Source of the DNA: Pseudofrankia nepalensis
GTDB lineage: Bacteria > Actinomycetota > Actinomycetes > Frankiales > Frankiaceae
Direction: 5' to 3' (one strand)
DNA: 64,000 bases
Assembly: GCF_016786305.1 (NCBI RefSeq)
Contig: NZ_JADWYV010000011.1
The position numbers were made by a program, and so were the translations under genes. Shown piece after piece: positions 43,690 through 51,423 of the stretch. Position 1 is the stretch's first letter; every line of letters begins with the position of its first letter. The notes beneath the pieces are model-generated. The model made no database searches. It worked only from the letters and a program-made list of their open reading frames with translations, and was not told where the DNA came from.

Positions 43690-45260
43690 CACGCACCGCC
43701 AGTCGGCGCCGAGCGCCGGGGGCGGAACTGGTCGGGGTCGGTGACGGTGGCGAGTTTGGCGGTCAGCTGCTCGGACAGGTCGACCTCGGTGCGTACGGCC
43801 CGGGCGGCGCGGGGGTGCCAGCGCCACAGCTCGGCGGAGCTGACGGAGCCGGCCCGGTACTCGCCGATCTCCCGGATGCTGGTGACCACCCGGCCGGCGG
43901 GGTGTTGGGCGACGTGGACGACCAGGTCGACCGTCGCCGCGATCGTCTCGAGCACCACGGTCTCGGGGACGGTGCGTGAGCTGATCGCGGCGTAGGTCCG
44001 CAGCCGGCCGATGACGTCGGCGGCGCTCGGGGCGTGAACCGTGGTCGCGACGCCGTGGGCGATGCCCTGCCCGGCGGCGAGCAGCAGGGGCAGCACGCCG
44101 CCGTCGGGTTTGAGCTCCCCGAGCAGCACCCGCCCCGGGGTCTGGCGGCGCAGATCCGCGGTCAGATACCGCTCCATGGGATATTCGCCCCGGCCGTCGA
44201 CGTTCGCCTCGCGGGCCTCGAACTCGACCAGGTTGCGCCACCGGGTCCGGTCCAGAAACAGCTCGGCCTCGTCCTCGACGACCACGACCCGCTCCAACGC
44301 CCGGTCGGTCGGGGTCGCGTTCGCCCAGGCGCGCAGCAAGGTGGTCTTCCCAGCCCCGGTCCCACCGGAGATGACCAGGCCGAACGGGACCTGTAGCGCC
44401 GCGGTCGCCGCCAACAGCGCCACCAGATCGGGTCCGCACATCCCGGTCCCGGCCAGGCCCATCAGGGTGTCCAGCGCGGGGGTGAACAGCCGGCAGTCCA
44501 GATGGGTCAGCGAGGTGACCCGGCCGACCGCGTGCACCCGCACCCCGTTCGGCAGCCGGAACCGGACCGACGGGTTGGCCTCGTCGAACCGCCGACCGGC
44601 CAGCGCCGCGTGCCCGGCCGCCCACTCCCACACCTCCTCGTCGGAGGCGAACGGAGACGGGGACTCGACCCGCTGGCCGCTGGTCCGATCGGTGCAGATC
44701 ATGTTGACCGCGCCGTTGACCTCGACGTCGCTCCACCGGTGCGCCGCCGTCAACGCCGGACCCAGCGGCCCCAGCTCCGCCCGCGCCGCGCGCGCCCGCC
44801 GCCGGATCACGTCCTCCACCGTCGGCAGCAACGCGGGCCGGCCCTCGGCCGCTGCCTGCTGGCGGGCCGCGACGAGCACCGCGGTGATCGTCTCCTCGAC
44901 GAGTGCGCCCCGCTCCGCGGCCCGCACCGGCATTCCCGTGCGGCGGGCCTGCGTCAACCGCGCGTCGACCAGCTCCCCGATCCGGGCCACATAGGCCTCG
45001 ACCAGCTTGTCGTCGATCAGCCCGACCGATGGCCGGTCCGACAACCTGCCCGCCGCCGGCCACCGCACGTCGGCTGTCCCGGGTGCCGTGGTCTCCGCCG
45101 TCAGCGGCGCCCGCCCGGGACCTGACCGCCGGCCCGCCGACGCGGGCATCGAGCTCGTGGCCCGGGCCGCGACCGGCGCCGGCCCGCCACGGTCCTGCGC
45201 CGCCCGACCCGCCAGGTGGCCGGCGGTGTCGCTGTTCGAGGGACGGGGAGGGGGCATCAT
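43686..45260 (-). CDS. tadA: TadA/CpaF-type pilus assembly ATPase
   Basis: 524 residues. A Pro/Ala-rich N-terminus of ~80 residues is followed by the CpaF N-domain (RWSDVEVNGAVNMICTDRTS) and the secretion ATPase core: Walker A ISGGTGAGKTTLL, the acidic VVVVEDEAEL strand, the Walker B-like RVLLGELKPDG and the histidine box ATTVHAPSAADV. It powers assembly of the Tad/Flp pilus at the inner membrane. The start overlaps the CpaB-like gene (45257-45260). Confidence 0.93.
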   Translation of the reverse strand: MMPPPRPSNSDTAGHLAGRAAQDRGGPAPVAARATSSMPASAGRRSGPGRAPLTAETTAPGTADVRWPAAGRLSDRPSVGLIDDKLVEAYVARIGELVDARLTQARRTGMPVRAAERGALVEETITAVLVAARQQAAAEGRPALLPTVEDVIRRRARAARAELGPLGPALTAAHRWSDVEVNGAVNMICTDRTSGQRVESPSPFASDEEVWEWAAGHAALAGRRFDEANPSVRFRLPNGVRVHAVGRVTSLTHLDCRLFTPALDTLMGLAGTGMCGPDLVALLAATAALQVPFGLVISGGTGAGKTTLLRAWANATPTDRALERVVVVEDEAELFLDRTRWRNLVEFEAREANVDGRGEYPMERYLTADLRRQTPGRVLLGELKPDGGVLPLLLAAGQGIAHGVATTVHAPSAADVIGRLRTYAAISSRTVPETVVLETIAATVDLVVHVAQHPAGRVVTSIREIGEYRAGSVSSAELWRWHPRAARAVRTEVDLSEQLTAKLATVTDPDQFRPRRSAPTGGAW

Positions 45261-46114
45261 CGACCACTCCCGGCCGTGCCAGCGAACCCGTCGCCGCTGC
45301 TCGTCGTACTGACGGCTGCGCGGGTCGGCGTCGCGGACGGATACCCGGTCGGTGTGCCGGCCGGGCCAGCGGAAGGAACGGTCGTCGTGGGGTTGACCGT
45401 CGCGGCCCCACCTCTCCCGCCGGTGTTCGGATCCCCCATGACATCGGGGGAGGTAGCGCCCAGCAGACGAACCCCGGGACTCACCGCGGCCACCGTCGCG
45501 ACCCGGGCCGCCAGCTCCGCGGGAACCGCCAGGTAGACAACCGTCTCCCCGGTCCCGGAAGTACCCGACGGGCGACCGACCTCGGTCACCGTCACGGCGC
45601 GCGCCAGCGTCACCGCGGTCTTCGTCACCGGGTCGACCCCGACGACGTCGACCCGCTCACCCGGGCGCAGCGCCGACGACGGCAACCCCGCCGGATCCAC
45701 CGCGACGCCGAGCGTCAACGTTCCCGCGGGTCCGGCCACCGAACCCACCAGCTCCGGCGTCAGCAACGTCCCCGCCGGAAGATCCACCAGTGCCTGCCGG
45801 CCCAGCAGAAGATCCCGCGCCGTCGCCGGGGTCGCCAGCCGTACCGCGCCGCCGTCCGCCGCGACCCGGACCTGCGCCAGGTCGCCCGCCGTCACCACCT
45901 GCCCGCGCGCGACAGGCCGGGCCAGCGCCACCGCGTCCACCATCTGCTGCCCGCCAGATCCGAGCCACAACGCCCCGCCCGCGCCCAGCACCGCGAGCAG
46001 CAGCCCGGCCAACACCCCACCCCACCGCCGCCCGGGTTGCCTCGGTGTCGACCTGCCCGCGGTGTCAAGACCGTCATCCAGGTCGGCGTCGTCCCAGTGA
46101 TCGGTGTAGGCCAT
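45257..46114 (-). CDS. CpaB-like SAF-domain protein
   Basis: The start taken is ATG 46114 (MAYTDHWDDADLDDG); a start 7 codons earlier is possible. 285 residues. One membrane helix (GVLAGLLLAVLGAGGALWLG) precedes a SAF domain (ALARPVARGQVVTAGDLAQV ... DLLLGRQALVDLPAGTLLT), then a second beta domain with LRPGERVDVVGVDPV and a Thr/Pro-rich tail. CpaB/RcpC proteins act in the periplasmic part of Tad systems, and the SAF fold is shared with flagellar FlgA. First gene of the tad operon proper. Confidence 0.8.
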   Translation of the reverse strand: MAYTDHWDDADLDDGLDTAGRSTPRQPGRRWGGVLAGLLLAVLGAGGALWLGSGGQQMVDAVALARPVARGQVVTAGDLAQVRVAADGGAVRLATPATARDLLLGRQALVDLPAGTLLTPELVGSVAGPAGTLTLGVAVDPAGLPSSALRPGERVDVVGVDPVTKTAVTLARAVTVTEVGRPSGTSGTGETVVYLAVPAELAARVATVAAVSPGVRLLGATSPDVMGDPNTGGRGGAATVNPTTTVPSAGPAGTPTGYPSATPTRAAVSTTSSGDGFAGTAGSGR

Positions 46115-46292
46115 CACCCACCACCCGCCCGCCACTCGCAGGCCCCCAGCGGGTTCGCCGGTCGCTGTCCATCGCCGAGGTGAACGGTCGGCCGCAAGCT
46201 GGCTGGCCGGTGGGCGTGAGGTCTGGTTGGAGTGGGTGGCATCTCGGAGCGTTGGCCGCCGGCGAGGGTGAGCGGCGGGGTCAGGGCTGTGA

Positions 46293-47213
46293 TCATGAAC
46301 CGTTTCTCTCCAGGGCCTGGTACTCGCGGACCACGGCCTCCAGCGGAGTCGTGGTGATCAGGGGCTCGAGGACGCCCTCCTGGCCGTCACTGGCCGCCCA
46401 GGTGACCGACCAGCGGATCGACAGCGACGCCGGCCAGAACCGGCCGTTCGGAGCCGCCGACGAGGCATCGCGGTAGACGTAGGAACAGTCCGGCGCGGCG
46501 GTCGGCGCCGGCCCGGACGCGTCGAACGTCGGACCCGGGCCGGCGCAGGTGACCGGCGCGGCGCCGTCACCCGGGTCGAAGACCAACTCCACCGGGGTAG
46601 CCGTCACCGTCACCGACAGGCCCAGTGCCTCAGCCGAGCCCGTGACCGCGGTCCACTGGCCCGCCGGGGCGGCGAACCAGGTCGCCACGTTCACGACCAG
46701 GCCCCGGGCGAGGTCCGGCGAGAGCACCGGCTCGGGCAACGGCAACCGACGGCGCACGTCGTCGACCGCTGAGGCCCGCACACTCGGCACGTCGGCCAGG
46801 GCGAACCACTGCCAGCTCGTGACTGTGCCGTCCTCGCAGATTCGGGCGTAGAGCCGCGACGTCGACCCATCCGGCTCTACCCGATCGGCCTCGTGCACCT
46901 GGCCGTTCTCGGGAACCACCTGGCCGATCGTGCCGGTTACCGCTGTACTCGGCTGCCACACACAACTCGGCACCGGCTCGACGACACCGTCTCCGCCTGC
47001 GGGGCTGGGCCCGGCGTTCCCTGCCGAGACCGAGGCGAGAAGCTGCTGCCGGTCCTGGTCGGTCCTTGCTTCCCCCTCGCCGGCAACGCCCCCGTTGAAG
47101 AAGGTGATGGGCCGGTCCGCGCGGGCGGGGCCAGCTGAGAGGGCCACGAGCGCGAAGCTGGCCAGCACGGTTGTCACGCGGGCTGCGGTCAGCCGGCGGG
47201 CCGAGGCGGACAC
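46293..47213 (-). CDS. Secreted protein of unknown function
   Basis: 306 residues. A clear signal peptide (RLTAARVTTVLASFALVALS AGPARA) is cut before DRPITFFNGG. The mature protein has several cysteines (PSCVWQPST, ARICEDGT, PVTCAGPG, PDCSYVYRD) and tryptophan-rich segments (VTSWQWFAL, SIRWSVTWAASDGQEG), suggesting an extracellular disulphide-bonded beta structure. I do not recognise the family. It overlaps the upstream lipoprotein gene by 25 bases and lies before cpaB, so it may be a surface component of the Tad apparatus; that is inference. Confidence 0.65.
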   Translation of the reverse strand: MSASARRLTAARVTTVLASFALVALSAGPARADRPITFFNGGVAGEGEARTDQDRQQLLASVSAGNAGPSPAGGDGVVEPVPSCVWQPSTAVTGTIGQVVPENGQVHEADRVEPDGSTSRLYARICEDGTVTSWQWFALADVPSVRASAVDDVRRRLPLPEPVLSPDLARGLVVNVATWFAAPAGQWTAVTGSAEALGLSVTVTATPVELVFDPGDGAAPVTCAGPGPTFDASGPAPTAAPDCSYVYRDASSAAPNGRFWPASLSIRWSVTWAASDGQEGVLEPLITTTPLEAVVREYQALERNGS

Positions 47214-47845
47214 CGGTTCTCGCCTTCCCAGCTGTCGACGAGTTCGCCGCCGTCGATCTTCCAGGTGCCATCACCCTGTTCAACCCAGATCAGACGGGTG
47301 CGTCCGCTGGCCGGAGTGTTGTTGACGACGATGTCCTTGCCATCCGGCGCGCGGTTGACCCCGTCGATGACGGTGCCGGTGTCGTAGCCACAGACGGTCG
47401 CGGTAGCCCGCCCAGCAGGTGGAGGCGCATCCACGTGGATGTCCTCGATCACGTAGTAGTCGTCGGCGCTTGGCCGGATGACATAGCCGCGCTCAGCGAG
47501 CCACGCGACATCTCCCCGGATGTTGCGAGCCGGCACCGACCCGTCCACATAGACGGCGAGCAGGGCCTCGACCAGGACTTGGTCGCGTGGGTTGGCCATG
47601 GCGGCTCGGTAGGCGTCGTAGTACTGCTTCTGGGCCGCCGTGACGGCGGCGCGGACTTCGGCTGCGGGGTCCGCCGGTGACGCCGTCGTCGTGCTGCCTG
47701 GCTGGCTCGAGACCGGCGGAGGGCTGTCGCCGTCATCCGAGCCGCCGCAGGCACCGGCGGTCAGACACATGCCAAGCAGAACCGCCAACATGGCGGTTCG
47801 CGTGCGGAGGCGCGATGTCCTGTTGTGGAAATGCGATGGCCACAT
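47189..47845 (-). CDS. Putative lipoprotein
   Basis: The start taken is ATG 47845 (MWPSHFHNRTSRLRTRTAML); ATG 47791 (MLAVLLGMCLTAGACGG) is the other candidate. A basic stretch, a hydrophobic core and the lipobox LTAGAC indicate a lipid-anchored protein. The mature part has a Ser/Thr/Pro linker, a helical region (AAVTAAQKQYYDAYRAAMAN) and a beta-rich domain ending VEQGDGTWKIDGGELVDSW, as in many actinobacterial lipoproteins of unknown role. The open frame continues upstream through 21-bp tandem repeats, making the start uncertain. First gene of the minus-strand operon. Confidence 0.65.
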   Translation of the reverse strand: MWPSHFHNRTSRLRTRTAMLAVLLGMCLTAGACGGSDDGDSPPPVSSQPGSTTTASPADPAAEVRAAVTAAQKQYYDAYRAAMANPRDQVLVEALLAVYVDGSVPARNIRGDVAWLAERGYVIRPSADDYYVIEDIHVDAPPPAGRATATVCGYDTGTVIDGVNRAPDGKDIVVNNTPASGRTRLIWVEQGDGTWKIDGGELVDSWEGENRCPPRPAG

Positions 47846-47893
47846 CTGGTCATTCGCTGTCCGCATCTGGACGTTCCGTGTCCTGATGTGGAC
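47810..47893 (-). repeat. Four contiguous imperfect 21-bp tandem repeats
   Basis: The units are 47873-47893, 47852-47872, 47831-47851 and 47810-47830. On the minus strand they begin GTCCACATCAGG, GTCCAGATGCGG, GACCAGATGTGG and TTCCACAACAGG, each 21 bases, so the period is exactly seven codons (VHIRTRN / VQMRTAN / DQMWPSH / FHNRTSR). They overlap the 5' end of the lipoprotein gene. They may be iteron-like binding sites near the operon promoter, or a coding repeat. Confidence 0.6.
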
Positions 47894-48347
47894 ACGACGG
47901 CTGTCGACGGCATTCGGCTCGCGGCATTCTGGTCGCGGGCGGGTATGCAACGAGTCCTCCAACAAGCGCGACTGGGACGCCTCGGCACTGAGACGCTGGA
48001 GCCCCGCCGCCGTAGCGGCAGGAGCGGCGAAACCCCAGCCCACCCAGGTTTCCGCCACAAGGCAGAGCAGCGTAGCCACTCGGCCGGTGGTGGCCGGCCG
48101 AGCGTGAACGGCCATCAGGGCGAATCCCGCCCGGGTAGCCAGGAATAATCCTTCGTGAAAGGGTGGTACCACAGGAATATGCGCTTGAATAGCCGTACGA
48201 TCCAGCTCTGTGGATAACTTTTGCCGACCGTTGGACACCGTCCGTCACCGGAGTGGCGGAGAGCCCGCGAGGGCCTCACCATGAGCGCATTCGCGGACCG
48301 CCGCACAGCCCACCGGGCTGTCCACTCCTCTTCCGCCGGGAGGCGCC
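47894..48347. other. Intergenic region between divergent operons
   Basis: It separates the minus-strand tad operon from plus-strand genes. I see no family-level protein in any frame; the minus frame is open through much of it as an extension of the lipoprotein frame but lacks convincing composition. It should contain the tad operon promoter. Confidence 0.35.
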
Positions 48348-48570
48348 TGTGCACGTAGCTGGGCTCTACCGCCCTGTGCCGCCCGATGCCGGCGCCGACG
48401 TTTGCGTGCCGTCCGATGCCGTCCTGGATGGTGCCGGGATCTTCGGTCGCTGGACGTCCCGTGGCCTGCTGCTCGACCCGTCGGCGCCGCGCCCCGGCCG
48501 CCAGCACGCTCATGTCAACGCAGAGATCCGGACGGACGGCTGGATCGACTACCCAGCGTGGCGAAAGTGA
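48348..48570 (+). CDS. Possible small hypothetical protein
   Basis: A GTG at 48348 opens a ~73-residue frame: VHVAGLYRPVPPDAGADVCV, then PSDAVLDGAGIFGRW and ending HVNAEIRTDGWIDYPAWRK. Composition and G/C third-position bias are protein-like. No family recognised and the ribosome site is weak; it may start further upstream in frame (48253). Low certainty. Confidence 0.3.
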
Positions 48571-48847
48571 TTCGCGCCACACGATTGGAGGTGGGGAGTC
48601 TCACCGGAGTTGACATCCCCGCCCGACGCACGGCCCAGCACAGCGACGCGCGGCCTTCCGACGTCCCGACGCCAAAGACCCGGGGCCGTTAGTGGCCACG
48701 TGCATGAGCTGGCGGTCACGTCGCCACCTTCACGTCTCTCCCACCCTCAACCACCTGCCCATGACCTCCCGCGGCCGGTGCCAGCTGGCCCTGGCTGGAC
48801 CGGCCGCGATCTCCCTGGCTCGATCACCACATCACCTGGTAGGCCCC
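48571..48847. other. Intergenic region upstream of the DUF2637 gene
   Basis: I see no convincing gene here. The DUF2637 frame is open from 48692, with possible starts at 48692 and 48763, but the conserved part begins after 48848. Confidence 0.35.
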
Positions 48848-50230
48848 ATGACCCTCGCCGCCTCCGCGCCGCCCGCCCCCGGCGGCGCGTCCTTCCAACC
48901 GATCACCCCGCACGCCCCCACCGACCCGATCCGGCCCCCAGCTGCACCCCTCGACGGCCACTCCCACTGGGCCGCGCTCGACGACCAGGCTGCGGACAGC
49001 CGGGGCACCGCCGCGGAACGAGCGCTCCGCCCGGGTAGGCGCTGGTGGCGCGACGGGGACGTCTGGACCCGGCTCGCCACCGTGGCCGCCGTGCTCACCG
49101 TGGCTGGCATCGCCGCCGCCGTCTCCTACAAACACATGCATGGCGTCGCTCTCGAGCACGGCGAGGACCCCGTCGCCGCCGCGATCATCCCCATCTCAGT
49201 GGACGGTCTGATCGTCGCCGCGTCTCTGACGCTGCTCGCCGACAGCCGAGCGGGCCGGCGTCGCACCTGGCTGCCCTACACGCTGCTCGTCCTCGGTTCG
49301 GCGGCGAGCCTGGCCGCCAACGTCATGCACGCCGAACCCACCCTGGCCGCCCGGATCATCGCCGCCTGGCCGCCACTCGCCCTGATCGGGGCCTACGAGT
49401 TGCTCATGCGGCAGATCCGCGCCACCCGTCCCACCGACGACACCAGGGCCTGGGCGCGTCGACGCGCCGTCCCGCGCGCAGGCAGCGCGGGTGAACATCC
49501 CGCACGGACCGCCATGCCCGGCATCCTCGCGGACGCGCGTCCGACGCCACAGCCGGACGACGGGCCCACTGACCCAGGCGCGCCTGCTGTAGCCGCGTCG
49601 ATGGCGGGATCTTCATGGACTGCCTACCAGCCGGCCGGCGGAGACGAGCCCGCCATGGCGGAGCCCAGTTCGCCGGGCCCGGTGCTGGCCGGTCAGCTGG
49701 GCATCCTGAGCGAGGGCGACGCGGGACCGACCCTCGGACGCCGGCCGGACGTCACGGGGCTGGAAGGCACCTGGTCGCTCCCGTCACCGACCTCGACCGG
49801 CGCGCCGGGTGGTGAACCGGCCAGCGCGACCGGTGCCTCCCCGGCGCCGGTATGGATCCCGGAGACGGTGCCTGTGCCCGGGCAGCGAGCGCGGACCGCC
49901 CCGACACGGGTGACGCCGTCCGACCTGCCGCGCGTCGCTGAACCGGTCGACAGCACGCTCCCGGCGGCGCCGGTCTCTGGTGATTCGCCGGCCAGCGAAG
50001 GATCCGAACCGCCAGCCGGCAGCCAACGCGCCACCGGATCATCGACGCCGCCACGGCGGGCCCGGTTCGTCAGCAAACGCGCCCGGCTCGCGGCCCTTCT
50101 GGCCACCCTCGACCCGGACGACCCGCGCACCGACTACGCCCTCGCCCGCGATCTCGCCCCCATGTTGAAACTGCACGAGGGCACCGCGCGCCGCTACATC
50201 GCCGAACTACGAACCACAACCGCGGCCTGA
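48848..50230 (+). CDS. DUF2637 membrane protein (conjugation-associated)
   Basis: The start taken is ATG 48848 (MTLAASAPPAPGGASFQP); earlier in-frame starts exist. 460 residues. Four membrane helices lie in the first ~190 residues (RLATVAAVLTVAGIAAAVSY; AAAIIPISVDGLIVAASLTL; YTLLVLGSAASLAANVMHA; IIAAWPPLALIGAYELLMRQ), the DUF2637 pattern. A long Pro/Ala linker leads to a C-terminal HTH-like segment (RLAALLATLDPDDPRTDYAL ... LKLHEGTARRYIAELRT). DUF2637 proteins are common on actinobacterial conjugative elements beside transfer genes, and a role in mycelial spread or transfer is suspected. Confidence 0.85.
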   Translation: MTLAASAPPAPGGASFQPITPHAPTDPIRPPAAPLDGHSHWAALDDQAADSRGTAAERALRPGRRWWRDGDVWTRLATVAAVLTVAGIAAAVSYKHMHGVALEHGEDPVAAAIIPISVDGLIVAASLTLLADSRAGRRRTWLPYTLLVLGSAASLAANVMHAEPTLAARIIAAWPPLALIGAYELLMRQIRATRPTDDTRAWARRRAVPRAGSAGEHPARTAMPGILADARPTPQPDDGPTDPGAPAVAASMAGSSWTAYQPAGGDEPAMAEPSSPGPVLAGQLGILSEGDAGPTLGRRPDVTGLEGTWSLPSPTSTGAPGGEPASATGASPAPVWIPETVPVPGQRARTAPTRVTPSDLPRVAEPVDSTLPAAPVSGDSPASEGSEPPAGSQRATGSSTPPRRARFVSKRARLAALLATLDPDDPRTDYALARDLAPMLKLHEGTARRYIAELRTTTAA

Positions 50231-50351
50231 CCGGGGCGGCCAGGTCTCGCGAACGCCGAACGAAACAGCGCTTCGACAGGGGTGATGGCGGTCGGGTTCG
50301 GCTTCGCGGTGTGGTCTGCCGGGTGATGGTGATGGCGGTACAACCCTTGTC

Positions 50352-51353
50352 ATGGCGGACCACTGGGGAGCTGTCCGGCGTTCGGGGCGGCGCTGGTTGC
50401 TGGCGGTCGCTGGCCTGGCGGGGCTGGGCGCGGTCATGGCGGTGGTGGCGATCTGGCATCTGCCGGACCGGATGTACACCGACCAGGCGGCCCAGGCGTC
50501 GCTGCAGGGCGGGCTGTTGACCGCGGCCGCGGCGCTGACGGCGGTCGCTGGCGGTCTGATCGCGTTGGACGAGACCAGGCGGGCGAACGCGAACACCCAT
50601 GTCCGGGAGTTCTACGTCGAGGCGGTGAAGCTGCTCAACGATCCGGACAACCTCGGTGTCCGCCTCGCCGGCATCTACGCCCTGGAACGCGTCGCGGTCG
50701 ACTCCCCGGCGGATCAGCGCACCATCGTCGAGGTCCTGTCTGCCTTCGTCCGCGAGAATGCCAGCCCGCCGGCGCCAGACCCGGCCGATGCCGCCGCGGG
50801 CCGACGGTATGGGACCGACGTGAAGGCGGCGGTGACCGTCCTGGGACGCCTGCCCGCGCGCAGCCTCGTCCCTCGTGCCGCGTTGAACCTGCTCGGAGGT
50901 CTGCCCGACCCGACGGTCATTCCCCGTGCCGACCTCGGCGGCGTCGACCTGCCGAACCTCGTCCTCATGCGGGCGAACCTCACCGGCGCCTCCCTGACGG
51001 GGGCGAACCTGGCCGGTGCCCTGCTGAACTGGACGAATCTGAGTGAATCCATGCTGGTCCAGGTGAACCTGCGCGGCGCTTTGCTGGAAGGGACGAACCT
51101 GACGCGCGTGAGGTTGGACGAGGCCGAGCTGACTGGTGCCTCACTGAAATGGGCGAACCTGACCGGGGCCATGCTGAACGGGGCGAACCTGACCGACGCG
51201 ACGCTGACCTCGGCGGACCTGACCCGCGCGACGCTGGACGGGGCGGATCTGAGCCGCGCGCGGGGCCTGCGACAGACACAGGTGGACGTGGCGGAAGGAA
51301 ACCCGCGGACCCAACTGCCAGCGGGCATCAACCGGCCGGCATGGTGGACCTGA
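50352..51353 (+). CDS. Pentapeptide-repeat membrane protein
   Basis: 333 residues. Two N-terminal membrane helices (WLLAVAGLAGLGAVMAVVAI; LLTAAAALTAVAGGLIALDE) are followed by a helical juxtamembrane region (NTHVREFYVEAVKLLNDPDN, VRLAGIYALERVAVDSPADQ) and, from about residue 195 to 310, about twenty A(N/D)LxG pentapeptide repeats (ANLTGASLTGANLAGALLNW ...). The repeats form a right-handed beta-helix used in protein binding. The layout is common in actinobacteria; function unknown. It is convergent with the kinase gene, 70 bp away. Confidence 0.85.
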   Translation: MADHWGAVRRSGRRWLLAVAGLAGLGAVMAVVAIWHLPDRMYTDQAAQASLQGGLLTAAAALTAVAGGLIALDETRRANANTHVREFYVEAVKLLNDPDNLGVRLAGIYALERVAVDSPADQRTIVEVLSAFVRENASPPAPDPADAAAGRRYGTDVKAAVTVLGRLPARSLVPRAALNLLGGLPDPTVIPRADLGGVDLPNLVLMRANLTGASLTGANLAGALLNWTNLSESMLVQVNLRGALLEGTNLTRVRLDEAELTGASLKWANLTGAMLNGANLTDATLTSADLTRATLDGADLSRARGLRQTQVDVAEGNPRTQLPAGINRPAWWT

Positions 51354-51423
51354 ACAGCGCGCCATTGGCGATCATCTGTGAGTCATGGCGCCGTCTGGCT
51401 GCTGGGCTGGCGGAGGCGGGAGA

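Noticed and set aside
42790..45444. A frame of 884 residues spanning tadA and tadB
   Set aside because: Only the last ~300 residues are tadB; the rest is a shadow of tadA.
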